From Cecembia rubra (GTDB taxonomy: Bacteria > Bacteroidota > Bacteroidia > Cytophagales > Cyclobacteriaceae), in contig NZ_PYGF01000008.1 of assembly GCF_003014575.1 (NCBI RefSeq), positions 141,273 through 205,272 of the forward strand: a DNA stretch of 64,000 nt, in the 5' to 3' direction. Under the pieces are notes generated by a model. That model made no database searches. It was not told the origin of the DNA and was given only the letters and a program-made list of their open reading frames with translations. Below are positions 43,658-52,713 of this stretch, one piece after another. The stretch's first letter is position 1, and the number at the start of each line of letters is the position of its first letter. Both the position numbers and the translations under genes were made by a program.

Positions 43658-44296
43658 ATGACATTACATGAGATCATTAAACTCGCTCAGCAGGGAGAGG
43701 GCCTAAAAGTGGAATTCAAAAAGAAGGCAGCTTTCCCTGATAAAATCGTAAGAGAGATCATTGCTTTGGCCAATACCGAAGGTGGGGTATTATTGATAGG
43801 GGTGGATGATGACGGTACGGTCAGTGGTCAGCGTTTTATTGAGGAGGAGATATTTGTCATGGAAAAAGCAATCCGCGAATTGGTCAGGCCTGAACTGGAA
43901 TATAAAGTAGAGCTAGTCAAGCTGAATGCGAAAAAGGGGGTTGCGGTATTTCAAATCCCAAAATCAGAGAACCGGCCACATTACCTCCTTGACCAAAATA
44001 GGAAAAGGGCATATGTAAGAGTCGCTGACCGGAGCATTCAGGCAAGTAAAGAAATGTGGGAAATACTCAAAAGGGACAAAATGCAACAGAACATGGTATT
44101 TACCTATGGGGATAAAGAAACTGTTCTCATGAAAGCTTTGGCAGAAAAAGGTAAAGTTACCCTGAAGGATTTTCAGAACTTTGCCAAACTACCAAGGTTT
44201 CTGGCATCAAAAACTTTGGTGAGGTTGGTTTTGGCCAATGTCATACAGATTGTTCCACAGGAAAAAGAGGATTTTTATATCCCCAAAGAATCATAA
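43658..44296 (+). CDS. AlbA_2 (Schlafen-like) ATP-binding domain protein
   Basis: The 212 residues begin with an AlbA_2 domain: EGLKVEFKKKA, IVREIIALANTEGGVLLIGV and DDDGTVSGQRF, followed by RPHYLLDQNRKRAYVRVADR. The C-terminal part is a likely winged helix. Such proteins are predicted nucleic-acid-binding regulators. The gene follows uvrB and its 3' end overlaps the convergent PLP-enzyme gene by 6 bp. Confidence 0.85.
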   Translation: MTLHEIIKLAQQGEGLKVEFKKKAAFPDKIVREIIALANTEGGVLLIGVDDDGTVSGQRFIEEEIFVMEKAIRELVRPELEYKVELVKLNAKKGVAVFQIPKSENRPHYLLDQNRKRAYVRVADRSIQASKEMWEILKRDKMQQNMVFTYGDKETVLMKALAEKGKVTLKDFQNFAKLPRFLASKTLVRLVLANVIQIVPQEKEDFYIPKES

Positions 44297-45205
44297 AGGA
44301 AGGGAAAGGCCAAATCGTTGGTTGAACCCCGCAATTCCTTGTATTCCACCGGTATGCAGTACCAGAATTTTTGACCCTATGGGTATTAGGTTGTTTTTTA
44401 TCTGGTCCAATAGACCATAAACCATCTTTCCCGTGTAAACAGGGTCCAATGGAATTTGAAATTCCTGATAGAACCAACGGATAAACTCCAATAGACCTTC
44501 ATTGTGTTTGCCATAGCCACCAAAATGGTATTGGTCTAGAATCTGTATTTTCCCTTTAGTTTGGATCTCAAATTGGGAAAAGAGTGACCTGATTTCTTCA
44601 TGAATGAAATCACCTTTTAAAGAAGAAAATCCGATCAAGACCTGGTCAGGTTCGATGCTCTTGGCCAATCCGGAGAAAGTTCCTCCCGTACCTATGGAAG
44701 TGCAGATATGACTAAACTTCGAGTCCTTTTCTGTTAGGATTTCTGCTGTACCCTGAATAGCCAGTGCGTTGGTGCCTCCTTCCGGAACCAAATAAAAATC
44801 CCCATATTGCTTTTTGAGATTATCGATAAATGCTTCTTCCTTTTTGTTTCTATAGACTGACCTGCTCAGGTATTGGAGTTCCATTCCATGAGATTGTGCA
44901 GCCTTGAGGGTAGGGTTTAACGGTAAGGTTTCTTCACCCCGGATAATGCCTATTGATTTGAAACCTACATATTCAGCCGCAGCCGCGGTGGCAAAGATAT
45001 GGTTGGAATAGGCTCCACCAAAGGTCAAAAGCGTAGATTTTCCTAGTTTTTGAGCTTGAATCAGGTTGTATTTGAGCTTAAAGAATTTGTTCCCCGAGGC
45101 CATTGAGTGAACCTGATCGAGTCTTTTGATAGACAGTTCAATACCTTTTTTTTCCCAAAGAGGATGATGGAGGATTTCGGTTTCAATGGAGTTTGGAATC
45201 AGCAT
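44291..45205 (-). CDS. PLP-dependent ACC deaminase / D-cysteine desulfhydrase-family enzyme
   Basis: Fold-type II PLP enzyme of 304 residues. The PLP-lysine region is SMASGNKFFKLKYNL (~34-48), followed by TFGGAYSNHIFATAAAAEYV (~61-80), and the phosphate-binding glycine loop is SIGTGGTFSGLAKS. ACC deaminases and D-cysteine desulfhydrases share this pattern and cannot be told apart by eye. D-cysteine desulfhydrase activity is the more usual in such bacteria. Divergent from the RluD-family gene. Confidence 0.87.
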   Translation of the reverse strand: MLIPNSIETEILHHPLWEKKGIELSIKRLDQVHSMASGNKFFKLKYNLIQAQKLGKSTLLTFGGAYSNHIFATAAAAEYVGFKSIGIIRGEETLPLNPTLKAAQSHGMELQYLSRSVYRNKKEEAFIDNLKKQYGDFYLVPEGGTNALAIQGTAEILTEKDSKFSHICTSIGTGGTFSGLAKSIEPDQVLIGFSSLKGDFIHEEIRSLFSQFEIQTKGKIQILDQYHFGGYGKHNEGLLEFIRWFYQEFQIPLDPVYTGKMVYGLLDQIKNNLIPIGSKILVLHTGGIQGIAGFNQRFGLSLPL

Positions 45206-45265
45206 GATTGAAGGTATTGTGCTACAAATATCAAAAACTTTGGCAAATGCGCTTATTTTTGTGGG

Positions 45266-46309
45266 ATGGCAAAAGACTTTGAAAACGAAAATTTGGACGA
45301 AGAAGAAGAGTTAGAGCTCTTTGAGCATTTTAGTTTTGTTGTTGATAAGGGGCAGAGTTTAACCCGGATTGACAAATTTTTGACAGACAAAGTGGCCAAT
45401 GCTACCCGTAATAAAGTTCAAAATGCCATTGATGCCGGAAATGTCCTTGTCAATGGAAAGCCTACCAAGTCCAATTATAAGGTCAAGCCTTTGGATGAAA
45501 TCAAAGTGCTTTTGGAAAAACCGCCAAGGGATACCGAAGTATTGCCTGAGAAAATTCCTTTGGATATTGTCTTTGAAGATGAGCATTTACTGGTAGTAAA
45601 TAAACCAGCTGGAATGGTAGTACACCCTGCCCATGGCAATTGGACCGGGACTTTGGTCAATGGCCTGGTCTATTATTTCAACCAACTCCCAACTCTTCCT
45701 GGAAATACCGGAAGACCTGGCCTGGTGCACCGGATTGATAAGGATACCTCAGGTTTATTGGTTATAGCCAAGTCAGAGGTAGCCATGACGGATCTTGCCA
45801 ATCAGTTTTTTCATCACCATATTGACAGAACCTATTTGGCCTTGGTTTGGGGGGAACCTAAAGAAGATGAGGGAACCATCAGTGCCCATGTGGGGAGAAG
45901 TGCCAAAGACCGAAAAGTCATGGACGCATTTCCTGATGGCAGTCAAGGGAAACATGCAGTCACGCATTGGAAAGTCTTGAAAAGGTTAAGGTATGTGTCT
46001 TTGATCCAGTGTAATCTGGAAACCGGCCGAACCCATCAGATCAGGGCGCACATGAAATTTTTGGGAAATCCTCTTTTCAATGACGCAATGTACGGGGGAG
46101 ATAAAATCAGAAAAGGGACCCAGTTTTCAAAGTACAAGACTTTTGTCCAGAATTGCTTTGAGCTTATGCCTCGACAGGCACTTCATGCCATGTCCTTGGG
46201 TTTTATTCATCCTGTTACCAAAAAGAAAATGTATTTCGAGGCAGCTTTGCCCAGAGATTTTGCCTCCGTACTTGAGAAATGGGAAAAATATGTCACATTT
46301 GAAAGTTGA
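45266..46309 (+). CDS. RluA/RluD-family 23S rRNA pseudouridine synthase
   Basis: The 347 residues have an acidic N-terminus, an S4 RNA-binding domain (~30-85: RIDKFLTDKVANATRNKVQN), then the catalytic domain with HRIDKDTSGLLVIAK, where Asp158 is the nucleophile. RTHQIRAHMKFLGNPLFND marks the C-terminal core. It modifies uridines of large-subunit rRNA; the fit is best to RluD, but RluC-like specificity cannot be excluded. The tRNA-like RNA locus follows it. Confidence 0.93.
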   Translation: MAKDFENENLDEEEELELFEHFSFVVDKGQSLTRIDKFLTDKVANATRNKVQNAIDAGNVLVNGKPTKSNYKVKPLDEIKVLLEKPPRDTEVLPEKIPLDIVFEDEHLLVVNKPAGMVVHPAHGNWTGTLVNGLVYYFNQLPTLPGNTGRPGLVHRIDKDTSGLLVIAKSEVAMTDLANQFFHHHIDRTYLALVWGEPKEDEGTISAHVGRSAKDRKVMDAFPDGSQGKHAVTHWKVLKRLRYVSLIQCNLETGRTHQIRAHMKFLGNPLFNDAMYGGDKIRKGTQFSKYKTFVQNCFELMPRQALHAMSLGFIHPVTKKKMYFEAALPRDFASVLEKWEKYVTFES

Positions 46310-46518
46310 ATTCATGAAAAAACATTGTTTTTTACCCGAATAGGTAAAATTTGGCCCCTATAAAAATTGCATTTTTTTGATATTTTGGAGTGGAAACTCA
46401 AAATTTCTTATCAAGTTTTCAAAGTTAGAGCTTCCGCAATCGATTTACATTTAGGGATTTGCATTTATTGAGCTTAAAAATAAATATTCTGTAAATTTTC
46501 ATTTCAAATTTTATGAAG

Positions 46519-46550
46519 TTTGCAAAAACTCAGTTTCGTAGTTAATTTTG
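46519..46550 (+). promoter_or_regulatory. Promoter of tRNA-like unit 1
   Basis: TTTG (46519-46522) and TAATTTTG (46543-46550) are 20 bp apart, an exact Bacteroidota sigma-A promoter. Transcription should start near 46557, about 30 nt before the tRNA-like fold. Confidence 0.75.
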
Positions 46551-46584
46551 TAACATCAATTCTGATAATTAGTATTGGGATTTC

Positions 46585-46647
46585 ATGTAGGGTTAAAAAC
46601 ACTGGGGAGGCAAATGCTTCGGAGGTTCAAATCCTTCTCCTACATCA
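46585..46647 (+). ncRNA. tRNA-like RNA, unit 1 (acceptor and T-arm, no anticodon arm)
   Basis: TGTAGGG (46586-46592) pairs with TCCTACA (46638-46644) and A46585 pairs with T46645. The T-arm is GGAGG-TTCAAAT-CCTTC (46621-46637). Between them is a D-arm-like GTTAAAAACACTGGGGAGGCAA, with a possible GAGGC-AAAT-GCTTC hairpin, and no anticodon arm. CCA is not encoded. A consensus promoter lies upstream and a strong terminator downstream. Unit 2 shares the T-arm and acceptor almost exactly. The fold is read by eye; function unknown. Confidence 0.65.
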
Positions 46648-46676
46648 GGTTATTTTGGGTTTATTGTTAATTGACT

Positions 46677-46709
46677 AAAGCTGTGGAATCTTGTTTCACA
46701 GCTTTTTTT
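46677..46709 (+). terminator. Terminator of tRNA-like unit 1
   Basis: AAAGCTGTG (46677-46685) pairs perfectly with CACAGCTTT (46697-46705), followed by a T-run. The rest of 46710-47027 is AT-rich with no gene visible. Confidence 0.85.
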
Positions 46710-47027
46710 ATTTTCAGGCGGTTCTTGGATTCCAATTCCATAGGTTTTGGAGATTTCCTTTGGAAATGTTTTGTCAGTATTACTTCATTTAATGAGCAAG
46801 TCTTTTTGGTATGCTTGGGTGGTCAATCATGATTAAGCGCATTTTTATAAATCCCAAGAAATTTATTTGGTATTAATTGGCAGAAAAATCGATTGCGGAA
46901 TTTTTAATGAGGCTATTGAAATCCAAGGTTCGTTTATTGAAAATTCACTAAAAATTGTATTTTGATAAAAATAATGTAAAAATAAAGCTTTTCGGTTGAA
47001 AAAATTTTAAAAAAAGAATCGCTTGAT

Positions 47028-47035
47028 TAATTTTG
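47028..47035 (+). promoter_or_regulatory. -7 box of tRNA-like unit 2
   Basis: TAATTTTG, identical to the box of unit 1 and at a similar distance (36 versus 42 bp) from the acceptor start. No exact TTTG is found 20 bp upstream; the -33 part is weak. Confidence 0.55.
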
Positions 47036-47063
47036 ACCTGTCTTTAAAAGCAAAAGGCACATA

Positions 47064-47190
47064 CTGTAGGATGTTGAAACTGGCAGACAAGCCCTCCTGT
47101 CTCGGGGGTGGGGATCCATGGATAAAGCACACCAAGAGCTCTAGTGTTGCCTAACTGCCCCGTGGAGGTTCGAATCCTTCTCCTACAGCA
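47064..47190 (+). ncRNA. tRNA-like RNA, unit 2 (class II-like, very long variable region)
   Basis: TGTAGGA (47065-47071) pairs perfectly with TCCTACA (47181-47187), and C47064-G47188 gives an eighth pair. The D-arm TTG-AAACTGGCAGA-CAA is of the tRNA-Leu type. The anticodon stem CCCTC/GGGGG holds the loop CTGTCTC, with U33 and nominal anticodon GUC. A ~55-nt variable region contains GGGG/CCCC and further hairpins. The T-arm is GGAGG-TTCGAAT-CCTTC. No encoded CCA. A GUC (Asp) anticodon on a class II body is abnormal, so it is probably not an ordinary elongator tRNA. Confidence 0.65.
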
Positions 47191-47218
47191 CAAAATATTT
47201 AGGTTAAAGATGACCATT

Positions 47219-47266
47219 AAGGCAGTCTTGTCCGTTCAATAGAAATGGGTAAGGATTGCCTTTTTT
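47219..47266 (+). terminator. Terminator of tRNA-like unit 2
   Basis: AAGGCAGTC (47219-47227) pairs with GATTGCCTT (47254-47262), with one mismatch, followed by a T-run. It separates the RNA from the gene at 47346. Confidence 0.7.
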
Positions 47267-47345
47267 GGTTTTAAAGAAAAATGATTTTCGAAGGCTGGAT
47301 TTTTCATCGGCATTAATGTTAAATTTACATCGGAAGTTTTAGGTA

Positions 47346-50300
47346 ATGGAAGAAAATAAAAAAGAGAAATCCCGAAGAAAATGGTGTCCAAGGAAGCTCT
47401 ACCGTTTTCTGGGGATCTTAGCTTTTGTTCTTCTGTTTCTTCAGGTGGTATTTTATTTTGGTGCCAATTATTTTTTGAGAAATTATGTACAGGAAAAAGT
47501 AAGGATTGCTTCTGAGGACAAATATGAAATTGACTTTGACAGTTTTCATATTTTATTCCTTCAAAGAGGGGTTTCTTTCAAAGGTTTAAGTATTAATCCG
47601 GTTGATGAAAAAATCGAGCTACTGGAGAATATTGCCTATTACAAGCTTGAGTTCCCGACCGTCAGTCTTAAAGGTTTCAATTACCTCTTCAGGAAAAGAG
47701 AGCTGGTTATAGGCAATATAGAGCTGGAGTCTCCGGTAGTTGATTTCAGGTTGAAGATATCGGACTTGATAGAGGATAAGCCCCAGGATTCTCCTTTAGA
47801 GGTGCTCCAAAACGAAATCAAGAAGTCATTTCTTGAATCTGGCCTTCAGGAAATACGGATCAAAAATCTTAAGATCAATAATGCTGATTTGCTGATCCGC
47901 AATTTTATTGCTCAAAGAAGCATCAAAGCGGAGAATTCCAGTTTATTGGTTAAAAACATCCAACTTTTGCAGGACAGAGAGCCGGCCACACCTTTTAATG
48001 CAGAGGGTTTCTTATTTGAAATTGAAAATTTTGAACTGCTTTTGGCTGATAGTGTCCATAATATCCGCGCACAACAGCTAAAGGTCTCATCACTTGACCA
48101 ATTTATACAGGCAAAAAACCTCTTCATAGAACCTGATTTTTCCAGGCCTTCTGAAAGTTATTTTAAAGCAAGTCTGGAAGATCTGATGCTGAGTGATGCA
48201 GATATCAATAAGGTTTTTTACACTTCTGAGGTAGAGATCGGTGAATTAAGGCTTCAGCGCCCAAAATTTGATCTATATGTAGAAAGCCGTAAGACAAGAG
48301 AACAGGAGGAGTCCGAAGTCAAGCCCTTTGAATTTTATGATCTTATTGATGGCATTTTGGTTTCCATTCAGATCCGCAAACTGGACATTGAGAATGGGGA
48401 ATTTGCACAAAGAAGTATTAAGGACAGGGAGAAATTCAGGATAATGGCCAAAAGGATTGGCTTTAATATGGAGGATTTTTATGTGGGTCCCAATGAAGGC
48501 AATAAGCGGGATCAATTTTTTTATGCAGATCAGGCCAGGGTAGAACTTTCCGATGTGGATCTTGCCCTGGCTGATGGTGTTCATTGGATCAAAGGAGACT
48601 ATGTTTTGCTATCTTCCCAAGAAGATAAAATCAAAATTGAAGGCTTCCACCTTTTTCCTTTGGAAGAGCAGGATTCAATTAAGGGGCAGACCCGCTTAGA
48701 GATTTTGGTTCCCCAGGTAAATATCACAAAGGCCAACCTCAAAAAAATTTATAATGCCGGCATAGTGGATGTCCAGGATATTACTGTTGAAGGCCCGGAG
48801 ATCCTTTTAAAAGATGTAAAGGGAAAACAGTTGGATGGAAAAGGCTTTGATTTTTCTGATTTTTATTCAGAATACCTTGAGGGCATTTATGTCCGGAGAT
48901 TTGAAATTAAAGAAGGTTCCCTGATTGTAGATAATAAATTGAGAATCAGACAGGATAGCTTGTCGTTTGGCAAAGTAAACCTGGTATTGGAAAATTTTGC
49001 TATTGATAAAGAAACAGAAAATGCGGATACAAGAAGCTTCTTTTGGGCCGAAAACCTTCAATTGGAACTTCGGGACTATGCGTTGAAGTTGGCTGATAAC
49101 CTTCATGTCTTCAAAGCAGATAGGGTTTATCTCAATACCAAGACTTCTGAATTGGAAATTGATGGTTTTTCCCTGAAGCCATTTGATCCAGGTCAAATCC
49201 AGCCAACCTTGGATAGGTATGGCAGAACAACCAGCTTGGATATATTTGTGCCTCGATTCAGGGCAAGAGGTGTTGGGATTAGGGATGCCTATTTTGATGA
49301 AGTCCTAAAAGTGGACAGGATAACAGTGCCCGCTCCCAGGATAGGCATCACCAGGTACCGCTCGACTACTGCGGAGGAGGATGAGGAGAAAGCGGATCAA
49401 AAGGAGATTCTGGACCTTTTGACCAATTACTTCAAGGAGGTAAAAATCGGTAACTTAAGTCTTCAAAATGGAACCCTCAATTATGAAGGTTTTGGAAGGG
49501 ACCGAATACAGACATTCTCTGAAGAAAATGTGTCTATAGCAGTGAGAAATTTTCATATTCATGAAAAAACAGATCCTGAAAATGTACGCTTTCTGTTTTC
49601 TGAAGAAATTGATTTGAGGCTTAATAATTACGTGTTCAATATCGCGGATGGCAAATACAACCTGATCGCCGAAAGGATCAATTTTAATACCGCGAGAGAA
49701 GAAATCACTGTTTCCAATGTAAGACTCAACCCTAATCTGAATATACAGGATAAAACCAGGGTTGCTGTAAATATTCCAGAGCTTTCATTCCGAGGCGTAG
49801 ACCTTGAGGCATTTCTTTTTGACAATACCCTAAGTCTTGAAAAAGTAAGACTTTTGGACTCCAAGGTAAACCTCCTTATCAATAATGATTATCAGGAAAC
49901 ATCCGTCAGGACTTCTCAAAGGAGACTGCGGAAGGGGCCGGAACTTCCAAAAACTATTGATGTGGTCAGTATAGATACCATTCAAGCTGAAAAGGCACAT
50001 TTTAACCTTGCCTTCCGCGAGAAAGGAAACCAAAGGGAATTGATTGATACCAGGATTGACCTCTCGATTTATGGGTTTTTGATGGATTCAGCCAAAATAT
50101 CCAACGCTGATATTGCCGGATTTTTTAATGCCATGTCCCTTGGAATAGATGAGTTTTGGTTGACACTCAATGATAGCATTCACCGGATTACATTCTCTAA
50201 AGTGGAACTTGATACTCGGTACGAGGGGATACTGTTGAATAACTTCAGAATAATTCCTGAGCAGTTGTCAGGAAATCCGGGGAAACCGATTTTCTCAGGA

Positions 50301-51686
50301 CATATCCCAAGAGCTTTGATCAAAACCAAATCACTCTCAGAAATACAGAAGAGCAAGGATGTTTGGATCACCGAACTGAGGCTGTTCAGGCCAGACCTTG
50401 AAATTTTTGTCGATCAGGTAAAGTCCTCTGGGAGAAAGGAAAAATTCAATGAAGAAAAAAAGGAGATTCTTGAGTCAATACAGGTCGATGATTTTGAGTT
50501 GGTCGAGGGAAAAATATCTATTCTTCAAAAAGATGGCTCCAAAGCACCTCAAGAATTGAAAGACCTTACCTTAGGAATTCAAGACCTTGTGTTTAACCTA
50601 ACCGATTTTCAGGGGATTTCTAGGCAGGAGCTCTTGAAAAAGGATTTTAAGTTGGATTTTCCAAATTTCCAATTGCTTTTGAAAGACAGCTTAAACAGGG
50701 TATCTGCAGGAAGGGTTGCGGTCAATAATCAAGAAATTGTCCTTACTAATGTGCTGTTTGAGCCACGATTTGGTAAATACAGGTATGCGAGAAAAGTAGG
50801 GCACCAAACAGATGTAGCCAGGTTTGAGATTCCTGAAATCCGTATAAAAAAAGCGGATTTGAATAAACTCTTGGAAGAGGAAATCTTAGAGGCGGATTTG
50901 GTGGTTTTAGAAAGTGTTTCAGGTGAATTTTTCCGGGATAAGCGTTTTGAAAGGCCAAATTATGTATTCAAGCCTATGCCACAGGAGTTGATGAAAAACA
51001 TTGGAATCTTAGCTAGGATTGATACACTGCTCCTCAAAGATGCAAAGATTGTCTATTTGGAATTTCCGGAAAAGGGGATGGTTCCTGGGGAAATATATTT
51101 TTCAGAACTGGATGCCTTGCTGGTGCCATTTCATCTGGGGGATGGTGATGCAAGTTATTATGTAAGGGAATCGCAATTATTGGCAAATGCAAAGATTAAC
51201 GGTGAGGCCCCAATCAGTCTTCAGGGCCGGCTTTATTTTGAAGCGCCATACCGGATGAATATCAATGCGCAACTTGGGGAATTTGACCTGGATTTGATCA
51301 ATTCAATCCTCAAATATAATGCATTTGTAAGGGTAAGGTCAGGAAAAATCAACAGTGCTGACTGGTCATTTACTGCCAATGAAAGGGAAGCATTTGGTAG
51401 AATGAAGATGTTGTACAGCGGACTTAACCTGGAACTACTTGAAAGAAGAACACTGGAAAAAGGAAAGGGCAGAGACCGTATTCTGACATTTGTCCTTAAT
51501 ACTTTTGCTGTAAGGTCCAATAATCCCAGAAAATTTATAGGGGGTACCATTTATTCCAATATCTATCACCCAAGAGACACTGACAGATTTATTTTTAATT
51601 ATTGGTGGAGAACGACCGTATCCGGATTAAAAGGAAGTGTAGGGCTGGGTCAACCAAAAATTCCAAAGAGGAAGGAGGAAGAATAA
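47346..51686 (+). CDS. Large AsmA/DUF748-like membrane-anchored protein
   Basis: The 1446 residues have one N-terminal membrane anchor (~18-42, FLGILAFVLLFLQVVFYFGA) and a long beta-rich periplasmic part. At least four internal modules repeat a pattern of 'I.VP.....gv.l.d....' followed by 'v..p...i', for example LEILVPQVNITKANLKKIYN, SLDIFVPRFRARGVGIRDAY and VNIPELSFRGVDLEAFLFDN. This is the layout of AsmA/TamB-like repeat proteins that bridge the envelope in lipid or outer-membrane transport. The C-terminal ~90 residues resemble an AsmA-like tail. Function inferred only from architecture. It ends 1 bp before the convergent EamA gene. Confidence 0.75.
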   Translation: MEENKKEKSRRKWCPRKLYRFLGILAFVLLFLQVVFYFGANYFLRNYVQEKVRIASEDKYEIDFDSFHILFLQRGVSFKGLSINPVDEKIELLENIAYYKLEFPTVSLKGFNYLFRKRELVIGNIELESPVVDFRLKISDLIEDKPQDSPLEVLQNEIKKSFLESGLQEIRIKNLKINNADLLIRNFIAQRSIKAENSSLLVKNIQLLQDREPATPFNAEGFLFEIENFELLLADSVHNIRAQQLKVSSLDQFIQAKNLFIEPDFSRPSESYFKASLEDLMLSDADINKVFYTSEVEIGELRLQRPKFDLYVESRKTREQEESEVKPFEFYDLIDGILVSIQIRKLDIENGEFAQRSIKDREKFRIMAKRIGFNMEDFYVGPNEGNKRDQFFYADQARVELSDVDLALADGVHWIKGDYVLLSSQEDKIKIEGFHLFPLEEQDSIKGQTRLEILVPQVNITKANLKKIYNAGIVDVQDITVEGPEILLKDVKGKQLDGKGFDFSDFYSEYLEGIYVRRFEIKEGSLIVDNKLRIRQDSLSFGKVNLVLENFAIDKETENADTRSFFWAENLQLELRDYALKLADNLHVFKADRVYLNTKTSELEIDGFSLKPFDPGQIQPTLDRYGRTTSLDIFVPRFRARGVGIRDAYFDEVLKVDRITVPAPRIGITRYRSTTAEEDEEKADQKEILDLLTNYFKEVKIGNLSLQNGTLNYEGFGRDRIQTFSEENVSIAVRNFHIHEKTDPENVRFLFSEEIDLRLNNYVFNIADGKYNLIAERINFNTAREEITVSNVRLNPNLNIQDKTRVAVNIPELSFRGVDLEAFLFDNTLSLEKVRLLDSKVNLLINNDYQETSVRTSQRRLRKGPELPKTIDVVSIDTIQAEKAHFNLAFREKGNQRELIDTRIDLSIYGFLMDSAKISNADIAGFFNAMSLGIDEFWLTLNDSIHRITFSKVELDTRYEGILLNNFRIIPEQLSGNPGKPIFSGHIPRALIKTKSLSEIQKSKDVWITELRLFRPDLEIFVDQVKSSGRKEKFNEEKKEILESIQVDDFELVEGKISILQKDGSKAPQELKDLTLGIQDLVFNLTDFQGISRQELLKKDFKLDFPNFQLLLKDSLNRVSAGRVAVNNQEIVLTNVLFEPRFGKYRYARKVGHQTDVARFEIPEIRIKKADLNKLLEEEILEADLVVLESVSGEFFRDKRFERPNYVFKPMPQELMKNIGILARIDTLLLKDAKIVYLEFPEKGMVPGEIYFSELDALLVPFHLGDGDASYYVRESQLLANAKINGEAPISLQGRLYFEAPYRMNINAQLGEFDLDLINSILKYNAFVRVRSGKINSADWSFTANEREAFGRMKMLYSGLNLELLERRTLEKGKGRDRILTFVLNTFAVRSNNPRKFIGGTIYSNIYHPRDTDRFIFNYWWRTTVSGLKGSVGLGQPKIPKRKEEE

Positions 51687-51687
51687 A

Positions 51688-52587
51688 TTATTTCCTGTTA
51701 CCTACCCAAACTCCAAAGATTACTGCTGCTATTCCCAGGTAATGACCAGCCAAAAGCTGTTCGCCATCCAATAAACCCCACATGATAGCTACAATAGGGA
51801 TCAGGTAGGTGACCGAACTGGCAAAAACCGGTGTGGCAACTTTGACCATGACATTGAAAAGAATTAGGGCAAGGGCAGTTCCCACCACTCCCAAGATAGC
51901 GATATATCCAGCTGCTATGACTGCCCCTTCTACATGAAGAAGTTTGAATGAAAATTGGGTATAAGAAAAGAGATAAATCAAAGCCAATGGCAATACCATT
52001 GTAAGAGAAATGGCTGTAATAGCGACTGGTTTTAATTCAACAAACCTGAACTTAATGATATTCAGGTTCAGTCCATAACAGGCACAGGCCAACAGTACAA
52101 AAAATGCATATGCGTTGATATCTGTAAAAGAACCAAAACCTACTCCTTCCTTTACTGTTAGGAGGATGACAACTCCTACAAATGCGATCAAAAGGCCCAA
52201 TGCATTTCTTTTGGTTATTTTTGAATTGAAAAACAAAGCACCAATGATAACCACAAAAAGCGGGGTCATGGCATTGAACACTCCCGTAAGGGCTGAGCTA
52301 AGCTGGGTCTGTGCTTTGGCAAATAAAAAGGCAGGGATGAAACTACCTACCATGCCTACAGTAATCAAGTTTTTGATCTGTCTTTTATTGAGGTTTTTGA
52401 GCCTTGGCAAGGACAGGGGAAGGAGAAATAATCCAGCTGCTACAATCCTAAATGCACCTACTTCACCCGGGCTAAAGACTTCTAAGCCTCTTTTGATAAG
52501 GATGAATGAGCTCCCCCAAATCAGAGCCAAAACCAAGAGGAATCCCCAAGCTTTAAAGGTACTTTCAGATTGTATATCTCTTGACAT
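51688..52587 (-). CDS. EamA/DMT-family transporter
   Basis: The 299-residue inner-membrane protein has ten hydrophobic segments arranged as two EamA repeats. It begins WGFLLVLALIWGSSFILIKR, a standard DMT start, and the second repeat ends with YLIPIVAIMWGLLDGEQL. Such proteins export or exchange small metabolites; the substrate cannot be predicted. Monocistronic by layout. Confidence 0.9.
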   Translation of the reverse strand: MSRDIQSESTFKAWGFLLVLALIWGSSFILIKRGLEVFSPGEVGAFRIVAAGLFLLPLSLPRLKNLNKRQIKNLITVGMVGSFIPAFLFAKAQTQLSSALTGVFNAMTPLFVVIIGALFFNSKITKRNALGLLIAFVGVVILLTVKEGVGFGSFTDINAYAFFVLLACACYGLNLNIIKFRFVELKPVAITAISLTMVLPLALIYLFSYTQFSFKLLHVEGAVIAAGYIAILGVVGTALALILFNVMVKVATPVFASSVTYLIPIVAIMWGLLDGEQLLAGHYLGIAAVIFGVWVGNRK

Positions 52588-52713
52588 TTGGTTTAACTAT
52601 GAGGAGTAATCAATTTGAAGTAAAAATAGCAGCTGCATTCTGTTTATGAACAACAGGTTATCCGAACGGTTCAGATAAACTGATGAAATGCCATTAAAGA
52701 TCTTTGGGATGAT

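Noticed and set aside
47064..47190. Calling the unit 2 RNA a functional tRNA-Asp (GUC)
   Set aside because: Asp tRNAs are class I with a short variable loop. Here the variable region is ~55 nt and the D-arm is of the Leu type, so the anticodon is probably not used.
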